Assembly: GCA_903893795.1 (NCBI GenBank)
Contig: CAITNO010000099.1
Coordinates: forward strand, 110,729 to 174,728
Direction: 5' to 3'
DNA: 64,000 bases
Source of the DNA: Candidatus Hydrogenedentota bacterium
GTDB taxonomy: Bacteria; Hydrogenedentota; Hydrogenedentia; Hydrogenedentales; CAITNO01
Positions within the stretch are counted from its first letter, which is position 1. Each line of letters opens with the position of its first letter. A program made the position numbers and the translations under genes. This document shows, in pieces, positions 52,932 to 61,604 of the stretch. The notes below the pieces were generated by a model. It made no database searches, was not told the origin of the DNA, and worked only from the letters and a program-made list of their open reading frames with translations.

Positions 52932-55928
52932 CTATTTTGGGACGACGTATATCCAACGGTTGGCGAATTGAGGCACAGCATGGACCTGGAGAATGCCGTC
53001 TTGGAGACTTGATTCCAGCGTTTCGCCGCGGCTGCCGGGCTTGGCACCTTCCACAACGACTTCCACGGTACCGGTCAACACGGGCGCAGGTATGCGGAGA
53101 TTTCCCTCGCCGGAATAGAACAGTTCCAGCGCGGCCCCATGGTCCACTTTGCGGTTCGGGGTGACGGGAGCCCAAGCCACAAGTGGCATGGGCTTGTCTG
53201 CGAACTCTGTGACCGTTCCGTCCACTGAAATTCTTTGGGAATCGGAACCGCAGAAGGCGATCAGCCGCTTCTGATCATCCACGCGGAAGGTGGTGGTGAG
53301 GCGCCCGTTATAGGTGACCTCATGCCCATTGACCTTGAACGCTTCCACGGCCGTGCGGTCGTTGGGCAATGTGATGTGCTTCATGATTTCGGCGTCCTGG
53401 TCCTGTTTCCGGGCAAAGCCGCCGGGCCAGCATTCCTCAACAGAACGCAGATGGGGAGCGAGGGACACGGCACCGTTGGGGAAGCGGCAGGCGAGATAGT
53501 TGGTGGTTCGGGACAGGTATTCGGTGTTGTCGTTATGGCCGCTGAAGGTGCCGGTGGGGGCATAGGCGCCAAGGGAAGTGAGGATTTCAAACCATTGGCG
53601 GCTCTCGTAGCCCAAACTGGCTGCCTGATCATCACGGGGCCGGAAACCCAAGGAGGTGAAGCTTCCGCCGTTGGGGAGCGTCTTGCGCGTGCCCACAATG
53701 TGTTTGCCAGACCGGGCGACCACTTCCGTGCCTTCGCCAATTTCGAGCGGATAGAGTCGGTCCACCACAAAATCGGTGAGCACGGTCATGGTAGGCACCG
53801 TTGAAAGGGGGCCTTCAAAACTTATCTCTCGACCGGGGCCCACAAGGCCGTCGTCCACGCGGGGGGTATGGGCACAACCGGACAGCGCCGACCAGGCAGT
53901 ACCTGCGGGGTCACCGTCCGAATCGAGGATGGGCGGTGGACCAGACCAAATGACGCGTCCGCCGCCCTCAGCCATTTCGCGCATCATCGAAAGGAGTTTC
54001 TTCGAGGGGAAGGGCTCGAACAGCGTTACCAGTGTGGTGTAGCGGCAGCCGGCGATGTCAATGCCGCCATTGGTCACCTGCCCCATTTCAAGCAGCTTTG
54101 CCTGGGTGATCTGGTTCGCATAGCCGTACTGGGTGGTCCAACTGCCAAAGCGCTCACTTGTGGCAACAAGGTCGAGCGGATAGAGCATAAAAACCGACAC
54201 GTCACGGTGCTCCATGTCCTGTACCATGCTGTGATAGGGGACGCCCGCGGCGCCGAATGCCGTCTGCACGGCGCTTCTTCGCTCGCTGACGAGGTCGGGC
54301 ATGCCCCAGTGGGCGCCATAGGAATAGGGCACCTCGTTGATGCTTCCCGTGGAGCAGGCCAGGGCAAGGGCGTAATAGTTTCGGTCCAGCCAACCGCCTT
54401 CGGCGTGGTCGTTGCCGTTGCCGGTCAGGAAATCCCCCCACTTGAAGTAGTCGGCGCAGGCGGCCGACGCCTGCTGCACCGTGCAGGACCAGACAAAGTT
54501 GGAGGTGTATTCATACTGGTGGGCAGTCCCGTGCGACTGGCCGGTGTTCCATTTGTCGATGGTGGGGCTTTCGGCCCAGGTGGCATGGGCGCGCGCCTCC
54601 AGGCGGTAGCCCATGCGCTGCTCCATGTGGCGTTTTGCGGCGGCAAAGAGGTCCACAACACCGTCCTGAAGCAGGCTGTAGTAGCGGGAACGCAGAAGGG
54701 CCGTGCGCTGGATGTCTTCCGGCGCGGCTCCTAGGACATGCGAAATGTCCTGTTTAGCCGAGAGGTCGTTTTCAGCATCCTCCTGGCCGAAGACAAAGTA
54801 GACCATCCATTTTGCGAAATCCGCGTACTGCGGGCCGTACTTGTCCGCGTATCGTTTGGCGAAACCGGGGCTGACATAGCGCAGGGCAAATTCACCGTTG
54901 TCATGGTGGCTAAAGTAGCCCCAGTCCTGCTGTATGTGCATTTCATCGCTGTAGAGTGCATTGAGCTTGACCCCGGCATCGGCATAGCGGTCGCAGAGGT
55001 GTTCAAGATAGGGGAGGGCCTTGTCGCTGAAGTAGTCCATCTCGGGCGTGCGGTAGCTTTGCAGCACCATCACGCGGTCGCGTCCGTCCGCTTTTCCGCT
55101 CCCGTGAACCCGGACTCTCACGGAACGGTACTCGGTGGTGCCCCGGGTGACATTGTCAAAGACCTCGACCTGTGCCGTATCGCTGATGTCCACGATGTCT
55201 TCGGGGTTTACGGCGATATGATTGGTGCCGTGCAGGATATTCTGGCGGAAGGCAAAGACGCGGACGCCCGCGTCTTCAATGGAGATGGGTCCCTTGTTGT
55301 TCGACCAGCCCTGCTGGCGCCAGAGTTCAACGCTGTAGTCGCCCGTCTTGGGGTCCCTCAGTCCTTTTCGGTAGTGCATCCAGAGGCCCTGTTCGCCCGT
55401 TTCCTTCGTGTAGGCCGGTCCAATTTCGAGGGGGCTGAGGAGGCTCAATTCCAGTCCGATGCCATACTGGGCCGTAAATGTGCTGAGTTGCGCGATCCGC
55501 TGGATGTACTCGTCGGTGTCTGGAGTGAGGCGGCGGGGTTTGTTCCCATCGCCGGGGCGATATTGGGCGAAGAAGTGGTCAAAGGCGACAATCAGCGTGC
55601 GCTGACCGGAAGTCTGGGCGCGCTCGCAGATCTGGCGGAGACTTTCTTCATGCTTCTCCGCGCTGAGACTGAGGTTGACGGGATTGTCCGGGTCGGCCAA
55701 GCCTTCCAACTGTTCGTCGTTGACGAGAATAATGCAGGACTTTGGAATCATGAAGGCCCAGGGGCCGGGATAATTGACCAGGTCCCCCGTGTACAGATTC
55801 TCGGGGGGCCTTGGCGGAGTCGGTTCATCCGCGTGGACGGCGCAGGGGGCAAGAGACAGCGCCAATGCTACCAGGAGTGCCTGCGCGGTTCGTGATTGCA
55901 TTGATGTGAAGATAGACCCTGCTGCCAT
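52932..55928 (-). CDS. large secreted glycosidase-like protein
   Basis: 998 residues with a signal peptide (LALSLAPCAVHA). Middle region (about 280-640) has a barrel-like pattern (YADAGVKLNALYSDEMHIQQ with a candidate catalytic Glu; GYRLEARAHATWAE), followed by a class-I-amidotransferase-like region (GGIDIAGCRYTTLVTLFEPF, MREMAEGGGRVIWSGPP) as in GH42-type trimerisation domains, and C-terminal beta sandwiches. Overall similar to uncharacterised GH42-like proteins; I do not assign a family. CAGGAG lies 9 nt before the chosen ATG; longer N-terminus rejected. Confidence 0.7.
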   Translation of the reverse strand: MAAGSIFTSMQSRTAQALLVALALSLAPCAVHADEPTPPRPPENLYTGDLVNYPGPWAFMIPKSCIILVNDEQLEGLADPDNPVNLSLSAEKHEESLRQICERAQTSGQRTLIVAFDHFFAQYRPGDGNKPRRLTPDTDEYIQRIAQLSTFTAQYGIGLELSLLSPLEIGPAYTKETGEQGLWMHYRKGLRDPKTGDYSVELWRQQGWSNNKGPISIEDAGVRVFAFRQNILHGTNHIAVNPEDIVDISDTAQVEVFDNVTRGTTEYRSVRVRVHGSGKADGRDRVMVLQSYRTPEMDYFSDKALPYLEHLCDRYADAGVKLNALYSDEMHIQQDWGYFSHHDNGEFALRYVSPGFAKRYADKYGPQYADFAKWMVYFVFGQEDAENDLSAKQDISHVLGAAPEDIQRTALLRSRYYSLLQDGVVDLFAAAKRHMEQRMGYRLEARAHATWAESPTIDKWNTGQSHGTAHQYEYTSNFVWSCTVQQASAACADYFKWGDFLTGNGNDHAEGGWLDRNYYALALACSTGSINEVPYSYGAHWGMPDLVSERRSAVQTAFGAAGVPYHSMVQDMEHRDVSVFMLYPLDLVATSERFGSWTTQYGYANQITQAKLLEMGQVTNGGIDIAGCRYTTLVTLFEPFPSKKLLSMMREMAEGGGRVIWSGPPPILDSDGDPAGTAWSALSGCAHTPRVDDGLVGPGREISFEGPLSTVPTMTVLTDFVVDRLYPLEIGEGTEVVARSGKHIVGTRKTLPNGGSFTSLGFRPRDDQAASLGYESRQWFEILTSLGAYAPTGTFSGHNDNTEYLSRTTNYLACRFPNGAVSLAPHLRSVEECWPGGFARKQDQDAEIMKHITLPNDRTAVEAFKVNGHEVTYNGRLTTTFRVDDQKRLIAFCGSDSQRISVDGTVTEFADKPMPLVAWAPVTPNRKVDHGAALELFYSGEGNLRIPAPVLTGTVEVVVEGAKPGSRGETLESSLQDGILQVHAVPQFANRWIYVVPK

Positions 55929-56100
55929 GGACCGATACTCCTGTGCGTTTTCCGTTGTGAAACCGTTGCCGATGATAACGATACAGGCGCTTTGATGCAA
56001 TGCCTTCGGGCACGCCGGCAAGAAGGCAAAAGCGCTGAGCGGACAGCAATGGCGCGGACCCGCCCCGTTCGGCTAAAATACGGTCCGAGGGACATGTCCG

Positions 56101-56463
56101 ATGGATGCGGCAGTAATCGGCTCAGATGATCAGGTAATCATCGAAACGCTTGGCGCAGAGATTGAAGCGCTGGGGTATGAAGCCGTATATGCCGTCAACG
56201 GGCTGGACATCATCGAGGCGATTGGTCACGAGTGCCCCGCGTTGGTGATTATCGACGCGTCTATCCTCGTGGTCAGCGCCTACGCGTGCTGCCAAGAATT
56301 GCGCCGGGACCCGACGCTCCCCAAGACGCTGCCCATATTCCTGCTGACGGACAATGAAACCAATCCACGAATTCTCTCCAAATTTGGATTCACGGACATC
56401 TTTCCCAAACGGCACCTGTTTAATGACCTGCGTGAGCTTCTTGCGCGAAACTCTCTCAAATAG
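56101..56463 (+). CDS. stand-alone response-regulator receiver protein
   Basis: 120 residues, only a CheY-like receiver domain. Acidic pocket Asp9-Asp10, phosphorylatable Asp52 (VIIDASILVV), Thr83 (LLTDNE) and Lys103 (IFPKRH) are all present. The usual MPxMDG after the Asp is replaced by ILVVSAYA, so partner surfaces are atypical. No kinase or output domain nearby. GAGGGAC upstream. Confidence 0.82.
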   Translation: MDAAVIGSDDQVIIETLGAEIEALGYEAVYAVNGLDIIEAIGHECPALVIIDASILVVSAYACCQELRRDPTLPKTLPIFLLTDNETNPRILSKFGFTDIFPKRHLFNDLRELLARNSLK

Positions 56464-56467
56464 GAAG

Positions 56468-56494
56468 GGCCGGACGCGTTTGCCGCATCCGGCC
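56468..56494. terminator. hairpin between convergent genes
   Basis: GGCCGGA ... TCCGGCC, with GCG/CGC inside. No T-tract in the plus direction; CCTTCCTATTT in the minus direction. Confidence 0.45.
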
Positions 56495-56513
56495 AGATGG
56501 TGAGCCTCAGTGT

Positions 56514-57581
56514 CTATTTGATGACGATTTCCCGGTTTTGCTTGGAGGAGAGGTAAATCGCGTCGATAATCTTCTGGATTCGCAGTGATTCCTCCGGCTG
56601 AACCATGACCGGCAGGTCTTTTTCAATACATTCGCAGAAATGGCGCACTTCGCGGCGGTGCCCGTCGTCTTCGGTGAGCCAGTCCCAAGTGGTGTGGTTT
56701 AACGCGTCATGGTCGGCGCCGAAGTACCCAAGCGGGTTGGTTCCCACGCCGCCCTTGTCGCCGAGAATGTAAAGATTCTCCGTTTCCTGGGCGATGTTGG
56801 CGGCCCAGGACACCTGCATCTGCATGGTCACGCCGCCCTCAAAACGGATGAACGCTGTGGCGTAGTCCTCAACATCGAACTCTTTGGGCGGATAGGGACG
56901 GCCCCATTCGGCGTTGAACAGGTTTTCACGGTCTCCAAACTTGCGGTAGACCTTGCCGCTGGCGGCAACGGGCTTGGGGCAGCCCATGAGCCACACGCAC
57001 AGGTCCATCATGTGCACGCCAATGTCGATAAGCGGGCCGCCCAGCGACTCTTTGGCAATGTGGAACTTGCCCCAACCGGGGATGCCGCGTCGGCGGAGCC
57101 ACTTGGTTTCGGCGGTGTAGATTTCGCCGACAGCGCCGCTGTCGATAACTTCCTTGAGTTTCTGCGCGCGGGCTTCAAAGCGCATGTGCTGCGCCACCAT
57201 GAGCTTTTTCTTGGCGGTCTTGGCCGCCTTTATCATGGCGAGGCATTCTGCGGTGTTCATCGCCATGGGCTTTTCCACCAGGACATTTGCCCCGGCATTG
57301 AGCCCTGCAATGGTTGCCGGGGCATGGACGCGGTTCTGGGTGCAGACATCGATGATGTCGAACTCGTGCGACCGAAGCATGGTCTTGTAGTCCGCGTAGG
57401 TCTTGGCCGCGCGGCACTGGGCCGCCTCGGTCTCCCGGCGTTCCTTGACGAGGTCGCATACGCCGACCACCTGAACGCGCCCCTCCTCCTCCAACTGCCG
57501 CCAATAGGGCAGATGCTGTTCCCGGCATATTGCGCCGGAGCCGATAATGCCGACCTTCAGTAATTTGCCTGCCTGTGCCAT
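56514..57581 (-). CDS. Gfo/Idh/MocA family oxidoreductase
   Basis: 355 residues. Rossmann start KVGIIGSGAICREQHLPYW, EKP motif in VLVEKPMAMNT, catalytic-region GGPLIDIGVHMMDLCVW with the conserved Asp and His. Oxidises or interconverts a sugar or polyol with NAD(P). It is single and divergent from the secreted isomerase-like gene. Substrate unknown; members near TIM-barrel isomerases often act on 3-keto sugars or inositols. Confidence 0.92.
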   Translation of the reverse strand: MAQAGKLLKVGIIGSGAICREQHLPYWRQLEEEGRVQVVGVCDLVKERRETEAAQCRAAKTYADYKTMLRSHEFDIIDVCTQNRVHAPATIAGLNAGANVLVEKPMAMNTAECLAMIKAAKTAKKKLMVAQHMRFEARAQKLKEVIDSGAVGEIYTAETKWLRRRGIPGWGKFHIAKESLGGPLIDIGVHMMDLCVWLMGCPKPVAASGKVYRKFGDRENLFNAEWGRPYPPKEFDVEDYATAFIRFEGGVTMQMQVSWAANIAQETENLYILGDKGGVGTNPLGYFGADHDALNHTTWDWLTEDDGHRREVRHFCECIEKDLPVMVQPEESLRIQKIIDAIYLSSKQNREIVIK

Positions 57582-57722
57582 AAAACGCTCTCCCTGGATT
57601 GATGTGGTGTGTGATGCCAGTGGTTTTGCCCGTCGGCACGTAGGACGGCCTTTCGGGAATGGCGTGATGATAATTCATGACCGTGCCGCGGTGCCACTGC
57701 GGCGGCGGGGGTGAAACATCTG

Positions 57723-57751
57723 TTTACTTCGGCCGGTCCAATCGCTATGAT
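57723..57751 (+). promoter_or_regulatory. promoter of the secreted isomerase-like gene
   Basis: TTTACT (57723-57728), 17 bp, TATGAT (57746-57751). Leader of about 88 nt to the start codon. Confidence 0.5.
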
Positions 57752-57845
57752 AGAGACGCTTCGTGAAGATGAGGGCATGCCGGTACTCTCCGGCCCCCTG
57801 TACCATTAAACCCGAGCATCAGGCTCAATCGGAAAAGGAGAAACC

Positions 57846-58748
57846 ATGACGCACAAAGCCATTATTGTCACCCTGTGCGCGCTCGTTGCAGGCGCAGCCT
57901 TCCTTGCACTACCCGCCGGTGCGCAGGACGCCCCCAAGGGTTGCCCGACGGCAGAGTCCATTGGCTGGCACCTGGGTTGCCAGGCCTACAGTTTCAACCG
58001 GTTCACCTTCTATGAGGCCATTGACAAGACCGCATCCCTGGGCCTGAAGTGGATCGAGGCCTATCCCGGCCAGCGCCTGAGCAAGGACCTGCCCGAGTCC
58101 GTCAAGTTTGACCAGAACCTTTCGGCCGACTTGCAGAAGGAAGTGCTCGCCAAACTGAAAGCGGCAGACGTCACACTGGTTAACTACGGTGTGGTTGGGC
58201 TTTCCAAGGACGAGGCGGACGCCCGCAAGACCTTTGAGTTCGCCAAGGCCATGGGTATCAAAACCATCGTTTCCGAGCCTGCCCCGGCGGCCCTGCCCGT
58301 GCTCGACAAGCTTTGCGCAGAATTCGACATCAACATTTCCATTCACAATCACCCGAAGCCCTCCACCTACTGGGACTACAAGAAGGTGCTTGACGCGACC
58401 AAGAGCGTGAGCAAGCGCATCGGTTCCTGTTCCGACACCGGTCACTGGTGCCGCTCGGGCATCTCTCCGGTCGAGGCGATTACCGCCCTCGCCGAAGCGG
58501 GCCGTGTGAAATCGCTGCATTTCAAAGACCTGAACGAGTTCGGCAATCCCGAAGCCCATGACGTCGCATGGGGCACGGGCGTGGCCAATTCCAAGGCCAT
58601 CCTGGCCGAGTTGTACAAGACCGGATTCAAGGGAGTTTTCTCGATTGAATACGAGTACAACTGGGACAATTCGGTTCCTGACATCGCGGTGTGCGTCGCC
58701 AATTTCGAGAAGCTGGCGCAGGAAATCGTGGCCGCAAACAAGAAGTAG
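57846..58748 (+). CDS. exported sugar-phosphate isomerase/epimerase-like protein
   Basis: 300 residues with a signal peptide (ALPAGAQ) and a TIM barrel of the AP-endonuclease-2/xylose-isomerase-like superfamily: GWHLGCQAYSFN, NISIHNHPKP, GSCSDTGHW, SLHFKDLNEFG and FSIEYEYNWDN. The metal-ligand Glu/His/Asp positions look complete. Export is notable because most such enzymes are cytosolic; exported versions accompany Gfo/Idh/MocA proteins in 3-keto-sugar pathways. AAAGGAG upstream and a strong terminator downstream. Confidence 0.88.
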   Translation: MTHKAIIVTLCALVAGAAFLALPAGAQDAPKGCPTAESIGWHLGCQAYSFNRFTFYEAIDKTASLGLKWIEAYPGQRLSKDLPESVKFDQNLSADLQKEVLAKLKAADVTLVNYGVVGLSKDEADARKTFEFAKAMGIKTIVSEPAPAALPVLDKLCAEFDINISIHNHPKPSTYWDYKKVLDATKSVSKRIGSCSDTGHWCRSGISPVEAITALAEAGRVKSLHFKDLNEFGNPEAHDVAWGTGVANSKAILAELYKTGFKGVFSIEYEYNWDNSVPDIAVCVANFEKLAQEIVAANKK

Positions 58749-58762
58749 AGATTATTATATGC

Positions 58763-58800
58763 CAAGGCCCCCGATGCTCTGCGTCGGGGGCCTTGCTTGT
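58763..58800 (+). terminator. intrinsic terminator of the exported isomerase gene
   Basis: CAAGGCCCCCGA (58763-58774) and TCGGGGGCCTTG (58784-58795), perfect 12-bp stem, then CTTGT. Confidence 0.9.
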
Positions 58801-58945
58801 CTATTCAGTGGAGATTGGGCTTGGCGCAGACGATGGGTAGGAATAGCAGGTCTCGTTCTTCCCGTTCGGGAAGGGAACCCTCCTCTACGTTGCTGCCTGT
58901 GAACATGCACCAAGGTGGCACCAATGAGTGCCAACCGCTATTCTT

Positions 58946-60439
58946 TTACCGGTACTGCCGCGCCCAGTCTTCCATGCGCAGGTCCTCGCAGCGCATGCGC
59001 CATCGAATCAGCTCTTCGGCGGCAACACGGCATACCTCGCTGTATTCCGCCCGTCCGGCGAGATTGGTGAATTCGCCCGGGTCTTCCTGGAGGTCAAAGA
59101 GCACGGCAGGCAGGGTGCTCTCCCCAAAGATGACGTACTTGTACCGTGCATCACGGCGCACCCAGAGGCGACATTCCGCGGGCCGGGCGGTCGAGGGTTC
59201 GGCCAGGAGGTTGTGGTAGTAAAACTCAAAGTACGCGGCGGGTTTTCCGGAGGCATGGTCGTTTCCTGCCACAAGCGGCAGGAGGGATGTGCCCTGCGCG
59301 CGTGGCAGGGGGAGCAGGTTAAGAAAGTCGCATATCGTTGGCGCGAGGTCCACGTTTTCCACCAGGTCCGCACGACGGGAACCGCGGGTCTTGTTCGCCT
59401 CGGGCCTGGGGTCACGAATAATCAGTGGCACGTGCATGGCCTGCTCGTAGAAATGCGGCTTGCCGGACAGGTAATGGTCTCCGAGATAGGTGCCGTGGTC
59501 CGCGCCGAAAACAATGAGCGTGTTGTCCCACTCACCGCTTTCCCTGAGTGCGTTCACGAGTCTGCCGACACAGGCGTCCAACTCCGTGACCATGCCGAGA
59601 TAGCAGGCCCGCACTTCGCGCCAGATCAGTTCGTCCAAAAACTCCTGCTTTCCCGAATCGGGCTTCATGCGCGGGAAGTAGGGATGCGGGGTGTCGCGTT
59701 CTGAGGCCTGGCGAACGGGTTCGGGTACGCTTTCAGGCGGATACATGTCGTTGTACGGGGCCGGGGAGAGGTAGGGCGGATGGGGCTTGATGTAGTTTAC
59801 ATTGAGGAACCAGCCCTTGCCTTGTTTCTCGGATATGAAATCAATGGCTTTGTCCGTGAGGAAATGGGCTTCACTGTCCTCGGCTTTGTAGGGTGCGGGA
59901 TAATGGCAGGGGAGGTGGCCGTTCAGGTCATCGTTGGGAACCACGGTGCTGCGCATTCCATGGCGGTCGCACTGTTCCGGGGGATAGCCCTTCTCGCGAA
60001 GACTGGCAAACCATTCGGGGGAATCGTATTCGTGGTCCAACACCACTTGATAGCCGGGAAGAAAGTAGTCATAGGAAAGCGAACTGCGATGGGGATGGTC
60101 CGCCGCAAGGTTGCGTGGGTCAAGGGCATAATCGTTGTAGCCCGCAATGCCGGGGTCAAGGCCCTGCCTGCGCAGCCACATGCCCAGGTTGTCCTCCGGG
60201 TCGACCAGGGGGGTCATGTTGTCGACCGTACCGGTGGAGCACATGTAGCGCCCCGTGTGGATGGACATGCGGCTCGGCGCGCAGGGGGAAGCCTGGCAGT
60301 AGCAACGCTCGAAGAAGACGCCTTCGCGCATAAGCGCGTCCAAGTGGGGCGTCTTTACCAGTTTTGCCCAGGGTCCAAAGAGGCACTCAGGACGAAACTC
60401 GTCGGAGAGAATGAAGAGCACGTTCTTAGGAGTATCCAC
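58946..60439 (-). CDS. sulfatase (Cys-type, formylglycine-dependent)
   Basis: 497 residues. The formylglycine signature CxPSR is present as Cys53-Ala-Pro-Ser-Arg57 (ASPCAPSRMSIHTGRY). Metal-binding FILSDEFRP and VFGADHGTYLGDH complete the alkaline-phosphatase-like fold. It needs the FGE maturase, which is not in the window. No signal peptide, so cytoplasmic or maturation-dependent. I start at a GTG preceded by AGAGG; the upstream in-frame ATGs lie in a repetitive ATGGGA-rich stretch (60440-60484) that is unlikely to be coding. Likely desulfates sugars handled by the neighbouring oxidoreductases. Confidence 0.85.
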   Translation of the reverse strand: MDTPKNVLFILSDEFRPECLFGPWAKLVKTPHLDALMREGVFFERCYCQASPCAPSRMSIHTGRYMCSTGTVDNMTPLVDPEDNLGMWLRRQGLDPGIAGYNDYALDPRNLAADHPHRSSLSYDYFLPGYQVVLDHEYDSPEWFASLREKGYPPEQCDRHGMRSTVVPNDDLNGHLPCHYPAPYKAEDSEAHFLTDKAIDFISEKQGKGWFLNVNYIKPHPPYLSPAPYNDMYPPESVPEPVRQASERDTPHPYFPRMKPDSGKQEFLDELIWREVRACYLGMVTELDACVGRLVNALRESGEWDNTLIVFGADHGTYLGDHYLSGKPHFYEQAMHVPLIIRDPRPEANKTRGSRRADLVENVDLAPTICDFLNLLPLPRAQGTSLLPLVAGNDHASGKPAAYFEFYYHNLLAEPSTARPAECRLWVRRDARYKYVIFGESTLPAVLFDLQEDPGEFTNLAGRAEYSEVCRVAAEELIRWRMRCEDLRMEDWARQYR

Positions 60440-60493
60440 CGCTTTACCTCTTTCCATCATTCCCATGCTTCCCATTACTCCCATTTCGAAAGG

Positions 60494-60530
60494 AAAACCG
60501 GGGCCGGGCGAGTTGCCCGACCCCGGTTTT
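60494..60530. terminator. bidirectional intrinsic terminator
   Basis: AAAACCGGGGCCGGGC / GCCCGACCCCGGTTTT, nearly perfect, with A/T ends for both directions. It separates the sulfatase from the isomerase-like gene upstream. Confidence 0.8.
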
Positions 60531-60550
60531 ACGTGCTGCTAGGTCTGGGA

Positions 60551-61513
60551 TCAGGCCCAGGTCATTGCCGAGGGCTTTTCGAAAATGACGCTCTGCTTCA
60601 GGAAGGTGACCGCCTTGGTCAGGCCTTCCCTGCTGGACATGATGCTGTCTTCGTGCTCGATGCTGATGGCGCCATCGTAGCCAACCATGCGCAGCGTCGA
60701 GAAGAAGTCGTTCCACCACTTCTGGTCGTGGCCGTAACCGCAGGTCCGGAAGACCCAGGAACGGTTGATCTCGTCGTCATAGCGCTTGTAGTCGTTCACG
60801 CCGTTCACGGCCGCATTGGTCGCGTGGACGATGGAATCCTTCGCATGCACGTGATAGATGGCCTTGCCGAGGGCCTTGACGCACTCGCAGGGCTCCATGC
60901 CCTGCCAGAAGAGGTGGCTGGGGTCAAAGTTGGCGCCAAGGCTCGTGCCGCATTCCTTGCGGAGCCGAAGCAGCGTCTCGGGGTTGTACACGACGAATCC
61001 CGGATGCATCTCGAAGGCGAATTTCACGCCGTGGTCCTTCAGGAACTGCGCCTGCTTCTTCCAGTAGGGGATCACCACTTCGTTCCACTGGTAGTCCAGC
61101 ACCTGGAGGTAGTCGGGCGGCCATGCGCAGGTCACCCAGTTCGGCAGGGTCGCCTTTTTGTCGGAACCCGGGCAGCCGGAGAATCCGTTGACGACCTTCA
61201 CGCCGAGCAGCTCGGCGAGCAGGATCGTTTCCGTTTCCACTTCCGCGTTGGCCTTCGCGTAGGCCGCGTCGGGATGGATCGGGTTGCCGTGGCAGCTCAG
61301 GGCGCTGATTTCCAGGCCCTCGCCCTTGAGCAGGGCAAGCAGTTCTTCACGTTTCGGTTTGGAGGCAAGCAGTTCCTTGCGGGGGCAGTGCGGGTCTCCG
61401 GGATAGTTGCCCGTGCCCAACTCGACCGTCTGGAGGCCCAGCGGCCGGATAATGTCCAGCACTTTTGTCAGCGGCTTGTCGCTGAACATCGCAGTCAGCA
61501 CACCAAGTTTCAT
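60551..61513 (-). CDS. sugar-phosphate isomerase/epimerase-like protein
   Basis: 320 residues, TIM barrel of the AP-endonuclease-2 superfamily: MKLGVLTAMFSDKPLTKVLD, ALSCHGNPIHPD, VVNGFSGCPG, FAFEMHPGFVVYNPETLL, GANFDPSHLFWQG, IYHVHAKDS and ISIEHEDSIM. Metal ligands (Glu, Asp, His, Glu) are all visible. Cytosolic. Start at 61513 has GGGAG 8 nt upstream. It follows the Gfo/Idh/MocA gene at 61605 and shares its direction; a hairpin lies between them. Confidence 0.9.
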   Translation of the reverse strand: MKLGVLTAMFSDKPLTKVLDIIRPLGLQTVELGTGNYPGDPHCPRKELLASKPKREELLALLKGEGLEISALSCHGNPIHPDAAYAKANAEVETETILLAELLGVKVVNGFSGCPGSDKKATLPNWVTCAWPPDYLQVLDYQWNEVVIPYWKKQAQFLKDHGVKFAFEMHPGFVVYNPETLLRLRKECGTSLGANFDPSHLFWQGMEPCECVKALGKAIYHVHAKDSIVHATNAAVNGVNDYKRYDDEINRSWVFRTCGYGHDQKWWNDFFSTLRMVGYDGAISIEHEDSIMSSREGLTKAVTFLKQSVIFEKPSAMTWA

Positions 61514-61552
61514 TTCATAGCTCCCTGTCGTGGTCTCCAACGTTCTCTGAAA

Positions 61553-61580
61553 GGCGCCCCGCACCCAAGTGCGGGGCGCC
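61553..61580 (-). terminator. hairpin between Gfo/Idh/MocA and isomerase genes
   Basis: GGCGCCCCGCAC (61553-61564) and GTGCGGGGCGCC (61569-61580) with a 4-nt loop. On the minus strand followed by TTTC. May attenuate, not stop, transcription. Confidence 0.6.
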
Positions 61581-61604
61581 CAAAAAGTCAATCTTGTCCG
61601 GGTG

